From Actinomycetota bacterium (GTDB taxonomy: Bacteria > Actinomycetota > Actinomycetes > Actinomycetales > Kineosporiaceae), in contig JAUPKQ010000119.1 in NCBI GenBank assembly GCA_030837345.1, positions 1 through 49,997 of the forward strand: a stretch of DNA of 49,997 nt. The letters run 5' to 3'. Position 1 is the first letter of the stretch. Every line of letters starts with the position of its first letter. The translations under genes and the position numbers were made by a program. This document shows, one piece after another, positions 9,280 through 17,195 of the stretch. The notes under the pieces were generated by a model. That model was not told the origin of the DNA, searched no databases, and saw nothing but the letters and a program-made list of their open reading frames with translations.

Positions 9280-10500
9280 GTGCCAGTCCTTCAGCCGTTC
9301 CGCGCCCTTCGACCCGTCGCCGACCGCGCGAGCGCCGTCGCGGCCCCGCCGTACGACGTCGTCGACGTCCCCGAGGCCCGTGCCCTCGCCGCCGGCAACA
9401 CCGACTCCTTCCTCCACGTCAGCCGTCCCGAGATCGACCTGCCGGAGGGCTCCTCGACGGAGGCGGTCCACACCCAGGGACGTGCCTTCCTCGACGCCCT
9501 GGTCGAGCGTGGTGTCCTGGTCAAGGACGCCGTGCCGACGCTCACCGTCTACCGTCAGCGCCGTCCGGACGGCACGGGTGAGCAGACCGGCGTCGTCGGC
9601 CTGGCGCAGGTGACCGACTACCGCCTCGGGCTGATCGCCGTCCACGAGCACACGAGGCCGGACAAAGAGGACGACCGCACCGACCACATGGTCGCCCTCG
9701 ACGCGCACGACGAGCCCGTGATCTTGATGTACCCGGCCCGGCCGGAGATCGACGCCCTCGTCGAGGGGATCACCCGGCGGGCTCCCGACCTCGACGTCGT
9801 CGGTCCCGACGGCGTCCTGAACACCCTGTGGACCGTGTCCGACCCGGGCGAGGTGTCCGCCCTCGGCCGTGCCTTCGAGGCCGTTCCCCGCCTGTACGTC
9901 GCCGACGGGCACCACCGTTCGGCCGCCGCGGCCCGCCTGCACGAGAAGGCCCTCGCCGACGCGGGCGAGACCGACGGCTTCCCCGTCGTGGCGTTCCCCG
10001 CCGAGCAGCTGACGGTGCTGCCGTACCAGCGGGTCGTCGCCGGGCCGCTGCCGGACGGCGTGGAGGGGCTCCTCGCGTCGCTCGCGGAGCGTTTCGAGAT
10101 CACCGGCAGCCCGGCGGCGCCCGATCCCGCCCGGCACGAGTTCGGCCTGTACGCGGGCGGTCGCTGGCGGCTGCTGACGGCCCGGCCGGACACGATCGAC
10201 GACGCGGACCCCATCGCCCGGCTCGACGTCGCGGTCCTTCAGGACCGGGTCCTCCGGCCGCTGCTGGGGATCGACGATCCCCGCACCGATCCCCGGATCG
10301 CCTTCATCGGGGGCAGCCGCGGCACCGGGGAGCTCGAGAGGCTGGTGGACGACGGCACGTTCGCCGTCGCGTTCGCCCTCCACCCGACGTCCCCGGCGGA
10401 GGTGATGGCCGTCGCCGACGGCGGTCTGGTGATGCCGCCCAAATCGACCTGGTTCGACCCGAAGCTCGTGAGCGGCCTGTTCGTCCACCGCCTGAGGTGA
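9280..10500 (+). CDS. DUF1015 family protein
   Basis: A 406-residue soluble protein of the DUF1015 family, recognised by the N-terminal PFRALRP and APPYDVV motifs, the central EHTRPDKEDDRTDHM segment and the highly conserved ADGHHR motif (about residues 207-212). The biochemical role is not established; the His/Asp-rich motifs suggest a hydrolase or a metal- or phosphate-binding protein. The GTG at 9280 places the product's start where the family usually begins, but no strong ribosome site precedes it. It lies 93 nt after the E1 gene on the same strand and is followed by paired hairpins before the EAL-HDOD gene. Confidence 0.88.
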   Translation: MPVLQPFRALRPVADRASAVAAPPYDVVDVPEARALAAGNTDSFLHVSRPEIDLPEGSSTEAVHTQGRAFLDALVERGVLVKDAVPTLTVYRQRRPDGTGEQTGVVGLAQVTDYRLGLIAVHEHTRPDKEDDRTDHMVALDAHDEPVILMYPARPEIDALVEGITRRAPDLDVVGPDGVLNTLWTVSDPGEVSALGRAFEAVPRLYVADGHHRSAAAARLHEKALADAGETDGFPVVAFPAEQLTVLPYQRVVAGPLPDGVEGLLASLAERFEITGSPAAPDPARHEFGLYAGGRWRLLTARPDTIDDADPIARLDVAVLQDRVLRPLLGIDDPRTDPRIAFIGGSRGTGELERLVDDGTFAVAFALHPTSPAEVMAVADGGLVMPPKSTWFDPKLVSGLFVHRLR

Positions 10501-10518
10501 CTTACGGCCGTCACCCCG

Positions 10519-10568
10519 GGAGCGGCTCAACCAGGCGAGCCGCTCCGCCGATGACTGGGCGGAGCGGC
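10519..10568 (+). promoter_or_regulatory. Two overlapping, mutually exclusive hairpins (attenuator-like)
   Basis: The first hairpin is a perfect 10-bp stem (10519-10528 with 10537-10546, 8-nt loop). The second is a perfect 11-bp stem (10539-10549 with 10558-10568, 8-nt loop). They share 10539-10546, so only one can form at a time. They lie between the DUF1015 stop (10500) and the EAL-HDOD start (10606). The arrangement resembles a terminator/antiterminator pair but lacks a T tract. It could also be a plain Rho-assisted terminator. Confidence 0.6.
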
Positions 10569-10605
10569 GGTCGCCGGGGACCGGTCGAGGCATGAAGGAG
10601 CGGCA

Positions 10606-11865
10606 ATGAGCGGGAGCATGCGATTGGACGTCCCCGGTGCTGCTCTGGTCCACGTCGGACGGCAGCCGATCCTCGACGCCATGGGCCGGCTGTACGGCTA
10701 TGAGCTCCTTTTCCGTGGCACCGCGGCTGCGACGTCGGCGAACACCGCCGAGACCGGTGAGGAGGCCGACGCGGCGACGACCGCCACGATCTTGTCCGCT
10801 TTCTCCGAGTTCGGCAGTCAGCTCCTCGCCGGGCGGCTCGGCTTCGTCAACCTGACCAGGGCGTTCCTCGTCGGAGAGCTGCCGGTGCCCTTCCCGCCGA
10901 GCACGGGGGTGCTGGAGGTCCTGGAGACGATCGAGATCGACGACGAGGTCGTCGCCGGGGCGGCCAAACGGGTCGCGGAGGGTCACCGGCTGGCCCTGGA
11001 CGACTTCGTCTGGCACGAGCGGTTCGAGCCCTTGCTGTCACTCGCCGACATCGTCAAGGTCGACGTCCTGGCGATGACGTGGCCCGAGGTGATCGAGACC
11101 GTCGAGCGGTGCAAGGGGTTCGGTGTCCGGTTCCTCGCCGAGCGCGTCGAGGACGCGGCGATGCTCGAACGCTGCCGTCAGATGGGTTTCCAGTTCTTCC
11201 AGGGCTACCACCTCGGGCGGCCGCAGACCCTGTCGATGGAGCGGATCGGGCCCGGTCAGGCCGTCGCCCTCCAACTGCTGAGCCGGTTGGGGGACCCGCA
11301 GGTCACAGCCTCGGACGTCGAGCAGGTGCTCCGCACCGACCCCGCCCTCAGCGTCCGCCTGCTGAAGATCGCGAACTCCGCCCACAACGGCCAGCGCCGC
11401 CTGTCGTCGATCAAGGACGCCGTCGTGCTCGTCGGGCTCGCCCGGCTGCGGGCGTGGATGGTCCTCATCGCGACCGAGGGCTCCGCCGGCACACGTGAGG
11501 AGGTGAACGCGGCCCTGATCCGGGCACGGACCTGCGAGCTCGCCGCCCCCGCCGTCGGCGGTGGTGTGCGGCCGGACAGCGCGTTCACCCTCGGTCTGCT
11601 CCACGGCGTCGCGGACGCCCTCGGCCTGCCGATGCAGGAGTTCGTCGGCGGGCTGTCCGCGCTCTCGGAGGATCTGCGGGCTGCCCTGCTCGGGGAGCCG
11701 GGGCCGCTGCGGGCCGTCCTGGACGCCGTCCTCTACTACGAGCGCGGTGACCTGACGGCCCCCCAGAACATCGCCGTCCCGGCGGGAGGGCTCGCCGGGG
11801 CCTACCTGGAGGCTCTCGCCTGGACGACCCACACGCTGGCGTCGCTCACGGGCGATCGTTCCTGA
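10606..11865 (+). CDS. EAL-HDOD signalling protein
   Basis: A 419-residue protein with a degenerate EAL domain (about residues 10-200; VGRQPILDAMGRLYGYELL opens it, with YELL in place of a catalytic EAL signature) and an HDOD domain (about 210-400; DPALSVRLLKIANSAHNG is characteristic). Proteins of this layout are usually not active c-di-GMP phosphodiesterases and act as regulatory or protein-binding modules. GGAG about 9 nt before the ATG supports the start. The coding end overlaps the 3' end of the convergent feoC gene by 20 nt. Two competing hairpins precede the gene. A PAS-GGDEF cyclase is encoded elsewhere in the window, so c-di-GMP signalling is present in the cell. Confidence 0.9.
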   Translation: MSGSMRLDVPGAALVHVGRQPILDAMGRLYGYELLFRGTAAATSANTAETGEEADAATTATILSAFSEFGSQLLAGRLGFVNLTRAFLVGELPVPFPPSTGVLEVLETIEIDDEVVAGAAKRVAEGHRLALDDFVWHERFEPLLSLADIVKVDVLAMTWPEVIETVERCKGFGVRFLAERVEDAAMLERCRQMGFQFFQGYHLGRPQTLSMERIGPGQAVALQLLSRLGDPQVTASDVEQVLRTDPALSVRLLKIANSAHNGQRRLSSIKDAVVLVGLARLRAWMVLIATEGSAGTREEVNAALIRARTCELAAPAVGGGVRPDSAFTLGLLHGVADALGLPMQEFVGGLSALSEDLRAALLGEPGPLRAVLDAVLYYERGDLTAPQNIAVPAGGLAGAYLEALAWTTHTLASLTGDRS

Positions 11866-12133
11866 CCGACAGGGCGACGAGCACGGGACGGCGTCCGGGG
11901 GAGGCCGGGGCGCCACGGGCACCGCAGGCGCTGACCGGGCAGCCGCCGCACGCCGAGTCCGGGCAGGCCGTGGAGAGCTCCGAGGAGTCCACCCTGCCCA
12001 GGCGCACCAGGTGCGCGACCGCGGCCTCGACGAGGTCACGGTCGAGGCCGGTCCTCCGGGCGACCTCGTCGAGGGTGGGCGCGCCCGCCGTCAGCTCGGC
12101 GAGGACGGCGGAAAGGGGCGCGGGCCGCGTCAT
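11846..12133 (-). CDS. feoC: FeoC-like winged-helix protein
   Basis: A 95-residue protein at the end of the feo operon. Residues 1-50 (LSAVLAELTAGAPTLDEVAR then a second helix pair) fit a winged helix, and a Cys cluster follows (CPDSACGGCPVSAC, about residues 58-71), the pattern of FeoC proteins that carry an Fe-S cluster or sense iron or oxygen and control FeoB. The ATG at 12133 overlaps the feoB stop (ATGA). Its 3' end overlaps the convergent EAL-HDOD gene by 20 nt. Assignment is from position and motif; sequence conservation in this family is low. Confidence 0.75.
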   Translation of the reverse strand: MTRPAPLSAVLAELTAGAPTLDEVARRTGLDRDLVEAAVAHLVRLGRVDSSELSTACPDSACGGCPVSACGARGAPASPGRRPVLVALSVRNDRP

Positions 12134-14205
12134 GTGATCAACCGTCCGATCTGGAAGACGGCGACGGCGAGGGTCCAGGCCAGCACGAACTGAAGGCCGA
12201 TCCCGACGAGGGTCCACCGGGTCCCGATCTCGCGCCGCTGCGCCGCCAGGGTCGCGACGCACGGGGTGTACCCGAGCAGGAACACGAGGAAGGCGAGGAC
12301 GGCGGGGACGACGTGCCCTCCGGAGGAGCGCTCGAAGTCCGCCCGGAGACTGTCGCCGAGACCGCCGGGCCGGCGCAGGTCGGCCGGCTCGCTCGTCGCG
12401 TACGTCTGGGCCCAGGACGCGACGACGGCCTCCTTCGCCACGAACCCGACCATCAGCGCGCCGGTCGCGTGCCAGTCGCCGAACCCGGCGGGGGCGAACA
12501 GGGGCGAGGCCGCCGCGGCGATCGTGCCGTAGGCGCTGTTCCGCACCGGCTCGGACCGGTCGCCGCCGACCTGGACGGTCGACAGGGCCCAGATGACGAC
12601 GACGCTCGCGACGATGATCCCGCCCGCGGTGCGGAGGAAGGCCGAGAGGCGTGTCCACGTCACCGCGACCAGCAGCCGGGGCAGAGGGAGCTGGTAGCGG
12701 GGCAGGTCGAGGACGAGGTCCTCGGTGCCGAGCCGCCGCAGCAGCGTCGAGCGCAGGAGCAGGCCGGTCAGGATGACCATCACGATCGACAGGACGTACA
12801 TGCCGAAAACGACGTCGCCCGCGTGACGGCCGAAGAACGTCGACGCCACGAGCACGTACACGGTCAGCCGGGCGCTGCACGACGTGAACGGGACGAGCAG
12901 GACGGTGAGGAGGCGCTGCCGGGCGTCCGGCAGGACCCGGGTCGCGCTGACGGCCGGGACATTGCACCCGAACCCGACGATCAACGGCAGGAACGCCTTG
13001 CCGGGCAGCCCGACAGCCCGCATCAGACGGTCGGTGACGACGGCGGCACGCGCCAGGTACCCCGAGTCCTCCAGCACGGCGAGCAGGCTGAACATGATTG
13101 TCATCAGGGGCACGAAGGTGAGGACCATCCCGACCCCGGCGACCAGCCCGTCGACCACCAGGCCCTCGACCGCGCCGCCCCCGAGCCCGAGAGCCCCGAA
13201 CACCCAGCGGGCCCCCGACGACACCGGTCCCGAGACGAGGCCGTCGAGAAACCCCTGGACGGGGGCCGCGACCCGGGTCGTCAGCTGGAACACCACCCAC
13301 ATCACGGCGAGGAACACCACCGGGCCCGCCACCGGATGCGTCGCCACCTGGTCGACCCGGTCCGACCAGCCCGTCCGTGATCCGCCGCTCCGGTGCGTCG
13401 CGGCCCCGACGGCCGCCGCGATCCGGGTGAACCTCCGGTCCGCGGCGGCCAGGTCGGCGTCCCCGCAGGGAGCCTCCGGCGAAGGCCCGGGGACGGGGGC
13501 GGGACGGGGTGGCTGCCCGGCGTCCAGCACCTGGAGGACGACGGACGCGAGCTCTCCGGTCCGGCCGCGACGGGGGTCGACCGGGACGACCGGGACCCCG
13601 AGCTCCTCCGAGAGCGCCTCGGCGTCCAGGTGGATCCCCCGACGGGTGGCGACGTCACCCATCGTCACGGCGAGGACGACGGGCAGCGGGTGTTCGAGGA
13701 CCTGGACGGCGAGGTAGAGGGTGCGGGCGAGGTCGGCCGCGCTGACGACGACCACGACGAGGTCGAGGTGCCCCGCGCCGGTGCCTGTGCGCGCGCCTGT
13801 GCCCGCGCCTGCGCTGGCTTCAGCCTCGGTGTCGCGAACGAGCAGGTCGCGGGTCAGCCGCTCGTCAGGGGAGAGCGGGTCGAGGCTGTAGGCCCCGGGA
13901 AGGTCGACGACGGCGAGCTCACGGTCACCTGTCCGCCACGACCCGGTGCCGACCTCGACGCTGGTGCCGGCCCAGTTGCCGACGGTGCGGCGGGCGCCGG
14001 TCACCGCGTTGAACAGGGAGGACTTGCCGACGTTCGGGCTGCCGACGAGAGCGACGACCGGGCGGCCGTCCCCCGGGACGTCTCCGGCGGCGTCCCCGTG
14101 GCATCCGCGGGCAGCGGGCCGGGCTACACGCTCGGCTACGGGCTCAGCGGCCGGCTCGGCGGCCGGCTCGGCGGCGCGCTCGGCCCCGGGCGGACGTGAT
14201 CTCAC
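12130..14205 (-). CDS. feoB: Ferrous iron transporter FeoB
   Basis: A 691-residue inner-membrane Fe(II) transporter with a cytoplasmic G domain and a Nucleoside_recognition/Gate membrane part. G1 is GSPNVGKS (55-62), G3 is DLPG (101-104) and the Gate segments include FVPLMTIMFSLLAVLEDSGY and GFGCNVPAV. G4, normally NxxD, reads TMGD (181-184), so the guanine-specifying Asn is replaced. The N-terminus carries an AAEP repeat stretch (about residues 10-30), and an Ala/Gly/Thr-rich insert lies in the G domain at about 126-146. The GTG at 14205 overlaps the feoA stop (GTGA). It forms the operon feoA-feoB-feoC. Confidence 0.93.
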   Translation of the reverse strand: MRSRPPGAERAAEPAAEPAAEPVAERVARPAARGCHGDAAGDVPGDGRPVVALVGSPNVGKSSLFNAVTGARRTVGNWAGTSVEVGTGSWRTGDRELAVVDLPGAYSLDPLSPDERLTRDLLVRDTEAEASAGAGTGARTGTGAGHLDLVVVVVSAADLARTLYLAVQVLEHPLPVVLAVTMGDVATRRGIHLDAEALSEELGVPVVPVDPRRGRTGELASVVLQVLDAGQPPRPAPVPGPSPEAPCGDADLAAADRRFTRIAAAVGAATHRSGGSRTGWSDRVDQVATHPVAGPVVFLAVMWVVFQLTTRVAAPVQGFLDGLVSGPVSSGARWVFGALGLGGGAVEGLVVDGLVAGVGMVLTFVPLMTIMFSLLAVLEDSGYLARAAVVTDRLMRAVGLPGKAFLPLIVGFGCNVPAVSATRVLPDARQRLLTVLLVPFTSCSARLTVYVLVASTFFGRHAGDVVFGMYVLSIVMVILTGLLLRSTLLRRLGTEDLVLDLPRYQLPLPRLLVAVTWTRLSAFLRTAGGIIVASVVVIWALSTVQVGGDRSEPVRNSAYGTIAAAASPLFAPAGFGDWHATGALMVGFVAKEAVVASWAQTYATSEPADLRRPGGLGDSLRADFERSSGGHVVPAVLAFLVFLLGYTPCVATLAAQRREIGTRWTLVGIGLQFVLAWTLAVAVFQIGRLIT

Positions 14206-14426
14206 TGGACCGGGGTGGCGGGGACGGCGGTCAGGACGCCCTGGCCGATGGCGACCCGGGCGTCGCCGATCCCGACGATCCGCCCGCCCCCCGCCGTCCG
14301 CCGCAGCACGGTCACCGTGGCGCCGGGGCGAAGGCCCAGCTCGGCCAGGCGCAGTCGCCGTGGCGCGGGCAGGGCGGCCCGGCCGAGGATCAAGGGAACG
14401 TTGCACGGGGCGGAGGCGAGCGTCAC
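14202..14426 (-). CDS. feoA: FeoA, ferrous iron transport accessory protein
   Basis: A 74-residue SH3-like protein with the FeoA pattern (RLAELGLRPGATVTVL, then a C-terminal IGDARVAIGQGVL). It helps FeoB import Fe(II). The GTG at 14426 has GGGG just upstream, and an iron-regulator-like palindrome lies 11 bp before it (14437-14455), so repression by an IdeR/DtxR protein in iron-rich cells is expected. First gene of the feoA-feoB-feoC operon. Confidence 0.9.
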   Translation of the reverse strand: MTLASAPCNVPLILGRAALPAPRRLRLAELGLRPGATVTVLRRTAGGGRIVGIGDARVAIGQGVLTAVPATPVQ

Positions 14427-14436
14427 ACCCCTAGTG

Positions 14437-14455
14437 TGAGGTAAGGCTGACCTAA
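14437..14455 (-). promoter_or_regulatory. IdeR/DtxR-type iron box upstream of feoA
   Basis: On the minus strand the 19 bp read TTAGGTCAGCCTTACCTCA, matching the classic box TTAGGTTAGGCTAACCTAA at 15 of 19 positions, with both outer half-sites well kept. It lies 11 bp before the feoA start codon, where bound repressor would block transcription. The iron-transport genes downstream make the call likely; binding has not been shown. Confidence 0.65.
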
Positions 14456-14957
14456 CTTCTCGGTGACTTTCGTCCCACCTGCCGGGGCAGCCTCTCCCGG
14501 GCAGGTTTCCCCGAGCACCCCTCGATCAACCGCACCCTGGCCAGTGGGGGCAAAGCGCTCTTGCTCCCCCCAACGCGTGCCCTCGCTGTCACGGTCGTGG
14601 TCGCTCGGAGTTGTCACAGGGTCGAGGTGGGGTCAGTGGTGCGGCTCGGTACCGATGGTTGAAGGCCGACAGATCGGACGACGCGGGTCATGTCCATCAT
14701 CTCAGGTCCCGGTCGCCTCGCACGCGCACCCCATGTGACCCGGGGACCGGGTACGGGACCCGTCTCTCTGGTGGAGCTGGCACAACGTGCGCAATGACCG
14801 TCGCGATCGCGACAGTGAATGCGCACATTGAGGGCTTTCGGGTGGAGTGGCGAGTGGCGGGTCTCATACCCGATACCCGGGTCAACCAAGACGACCAGAT
14901 CGGCCAAGGACGACCACGAAGGAGAACCGAGACCCGAAACGACGGATCTGACCAGAA
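14456..14957. other. Gene-free stretch with a nested palindrome
   Basis: No convincing gene on either strand; open frames here have poor codon composition. The clearest structure is a 14-bp perfect palindrome (14800-14813, centred on GATC) enclosed by GTGCGCA (14787-14793) and its complement (14820-14826). Several GGGTACCC-type short repeats lie at 14735-14880. The left end holds the feoA promoter. The function of the palindrome is unknown. Confidence 0.6.
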
Positions 14958-16145
14958 TCACGCGACCCACAGGTGCATCGAGAAGGTGATCGAAAAGGTG
15001 ACGAGCAGCGCGGGACCGAGGGCGAGCGCCACCGGGACCACCCACCGGCCGTTCGGGCGGACCGAGAACCTGGCGGCCAGGACATACGCCGGAAACCACA
15101 TCAAGGCGTAACGCGGCGTCGAGACGAGCATCGTCGAGCAGACGAGGACGGAGAGGTTGAGCCCGATCAGCACCGCCTCGTCGAACCGGCGGCGGATGAG
15201 GAGAAACCCGACAAGCGCGATCCCGGCCAGCGCGGTGAGGAGATCGGCGGCCCGGGTGAGGACCAGATCGTTCGACGGTGCCGTCATCAGGGATTCCCAC
15301 CCCGCGGCCAGGCCGTGCCAGGGCCAGTCCGTCGCGCGGTGCCACGCGATCACCTGGGCCTCCTGCCAGTTCGTCCAGGATCCGGTCCGCGCGTGGAGAA
15401 ACCCGAAGTACGCGGCGACCACGCCTCCCGGCAGGATCAGGGCCGCCGCGTCGCGCCGCGGAAGACGTCGTCCGTCGGCCCGCAGTTGCCCGAGGTACAT
15501 CACCGCGAGCGCCGCGGCGAGGAAGAGCCCGTTGACGCGCACTCCCGCGGCGAGCGCCGCCAGGGAGCCCGCGAGCCACCACCGGCGGTTGGTCCCGGCC
15601 AGCCAGGCACCGAGCGACAGCGCCAAGAAGAGGGCCTCGCTGTAGACGGAGGAGAGAAAGATCCCGAACGGTGTCACCGTCAGCAGCAGGACGGCGTTCC
15701 GCCCCACCCGCTCGTCGCCGCCGGCCGACCTCACGGCGAGGCGCCACAGCAGGACGACGGCCACAGACGCCGAGAGCTGGGTGACGAGAAGACCGGCGAG
15801 GACGGCGTCGCCCCCGGTCAGCGGGCGCACCAACCACGTGACGAACGGATACCCGGGGAAGAACGCCTGGTCGCAGCAGGGAAGCTCGGGGGGCAGGTAA
15901 CCGCGCTCGACGATGCGCAGGTAGTGGAAGGCGTCCCACCACACGAAACGTTCGAGCAGCCATGAGGCGGGGCCGTGGATCCGTCCGCCCGGCGGCAGGG
16001 CCATCACGAACGACACGGCGACGACGGCGACGAACAGGCCCGCACGTCCGGCCCACCAGATGAGCAGCGGATCCCGGATCCGCGAAGGACGGCGGACGCC
16101 CGGCCGGAGGTCGCCCGTCACGGACACCGGGCGATCACCAGCCAT
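14958..16145 (-). CDS. PIG-V-like mannosyltransferase family membrane protein
   Basis: A 395-residue polytopic membrane protein with about ten hydrophobic segments. The first periplasmic loop contains WWDAFHYLRIVERGYLP, equivalent to the WDxxxYLxIAxxGY signature of actinobacterial PIG-V/GPI-mannosyltransferase-2-like proteins, which are thought to use polyprenyl-phosphate sugars to glycosylate proteins or envelope polymers outside the membrane. FFPGYPFVTWLVRPL is also a family feature. The ATG at 16145 gives a short cytoplasmic N-terminus before the first membrane segment. The gene is monocistronic. The acceptor is unknown. Confidence 0.82.
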   Translation of the reverse strand: MAGDRPVSVTGDLRPGVRRPSRIRDPLLIWWAGRAGLFVAVVAVSFVMALPPGGRIHGPASWLLERFVWWDAFHYLRIVERGYLPPELPCCDQAFFPGYPFVTWLVRPLTGGDAVLAGLLVTQLSASVAVVLLWRLAVRSAGGDERVGRNAVLLLTVTPFGIFLSSVYSEALFLALSLGAWLAGTNRRWWLAGSLAALAAGVRVNGLFLAAALAVMYLGQLRADGRRLPRRDAAALILPGGVVAAYFGFLHARTGSWTNWQEAQVIAWHRATDWPWHGLAAGWESLMTAPSNDLVLTRAADLLTALAGIALVGFLLIRRRFDEAVLIGLNLSVLVCSTMLVSTPRYALMWFPAYVLAARFSVRPNGRWVVPVALALGPALLVTFSITFSMHLWVA

Positions 16146-16450
16146 GGACGCCGACCCTAACGCAACGGGACCGGCCCACGGGCCGGGTCGGCGGCCGCAC
16201 CCCTCCTGCAGCCGCCGACCCCGTCGACGTTCCCGGTGCACGCGGCGGCCCCCCGCACGACCGCGAGCCCGTGGTCCCCGTGGATCCCGTGGAGGGCACC
16301 GCCGCCAGCCGGCGCGGCGGTACCCCACGGTGGCGGAGGTCAGCAGGGAGCACCCTGATACACCGGATCCCGACCTTCCCCGTCCGCGGGCCGACGGCCG
16401 ACGGCGAATCTCACCTCGACGACCCAGGCCTGCTCCGGATCGCCGTGAGG
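16146..16450. other. Gene-free stretch upstream of the mannosyltransferase gene
   Basis: About 300 bp of very GC-rich DNA between two minus-strand genes. The only structure seen is a short CCGGCCC/GGGCCGG hairpin at 16171-16186. The promoter of the mannosyltransferase gene should be here, but no recognisable motif was found. Confidence 0.5.
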
Positions 16451-16828
16451 TCACGCCGCGTTCGGACGGGCGGGCCGGTTTCCCGCTCCGCCCGGGCTGG
16501 GCCTGCGAAATGGCGTCCCCGGATCGATCTCGGGCCCGGTGCGCAGCCAGAGCAAGACGTCGAGAAGGTCGTCGACACCGAGCGGTGGCCGCTCGCCGGG
16601 CCGCTCCCTTTCGAGGACCTCGGCGGGGACCGTCCACGACCTGACCTCGACGCTCGTCAGGGCGGCTGCCACGCTCGTCGGAGCGGGCTTGACGACGCGA
16701 TGGACGCAGGTCAGGCAGTCGAAGAGGTACCAGGCCGTACCCTCGTACGGGCTCAGGACCAAGGTGATGTCGTCAATCTCCAGTTCGATACGACCGCATC
16801 GGGGACACCCGGTGGTGATGCGTGTCAT
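16451..16828 (-). CDS. Small zinc-ribbon protein, unknown function
   Basis: A 125-residue protein with two Cys pairs, TGCPRCG near the start and CLTC near residue 42, spaced like a zinc ribbon, then an acidic helical C-terminal half (VDDLLDVLLWLRTG) and a Pro/Arg-rich tail. Many actinobacteria encode similar proteins of unknown role. The ATG at 16828 is preferred because GGGGG lies 5 nt upstream; a TTG 12 nt earlier is possible. It appears monocistronic. Confidence 0.75.
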   Translation of the reverse strand: MTRITTGCPRCGRIELEIDDITLVLSPYEGTAWYLFDCLTCVHRVVKPAPTSVAAALTSVEVRSWTVPAEVLERERPGERPPLGVDDLLDVLLWLRTGPEIDPGTPFRRPSPGGAGNRPARPNAA

Positions 16829-17195
16829 GTCTGCCCCCAACCTCGCCTGCGCAGTGTCCAGGGATCGCCACTGCGTGCTGTGTCCTTAGTGTGACGTTTC
16901 AGGGGCCTGGGAAGTTCGTCCCGAACGTCCTACGCGTTGTCCGTCCGGAGCCCCTCCGGAGGTCGTCCAGCCCCTGCTCGGAGCCCATCCGGCCCCTCGA
17001 CACACCGAGAACCTCCCTGCGTGTCGCTCTGATCACGTTTCGTGTATCTTGCCCGGACAACGTCCAGGGCGTATCCCTCTTCCCACGGGCATCGACCCGC
17101 TGGCAGTCTGAGCGCGTGACACAGCTGGCAGCCCGCCCACGGTTGATCGGCGCGCCCGAGGTCGGAATCCACCGGCGATCAAAGGAGATGCTGAG
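16829..17195. other. Divergent intergenic stretch
   Basis: About 370 bp between the divergent zinc-ribbon and maltokinase-like genes. It contains two weak hairpins: CGCAGTG/CACTGCG (16850-16856, 16869-16875) and GCCCGGAC/GTCCAGGGC (17051-17070). Promoters for both genes should be here. No convincing -35/-10 pair or operator was recognised. Confidence 0.5.

Noticed and set aside
9205-11016. A 603-codon open frame on the minus strand opposite the DUF1015 and EAL-HDOD genes
   Set aside because: It is the complement of two recognisable proteins and shows no motif of its own.
14423-14617. A 64-codon minus-strand frame covering the feoA promoter
   Set aside because: Third codon positions are not GC-rich as in real genes here, and its end overlaps the iron box and the feoA start.
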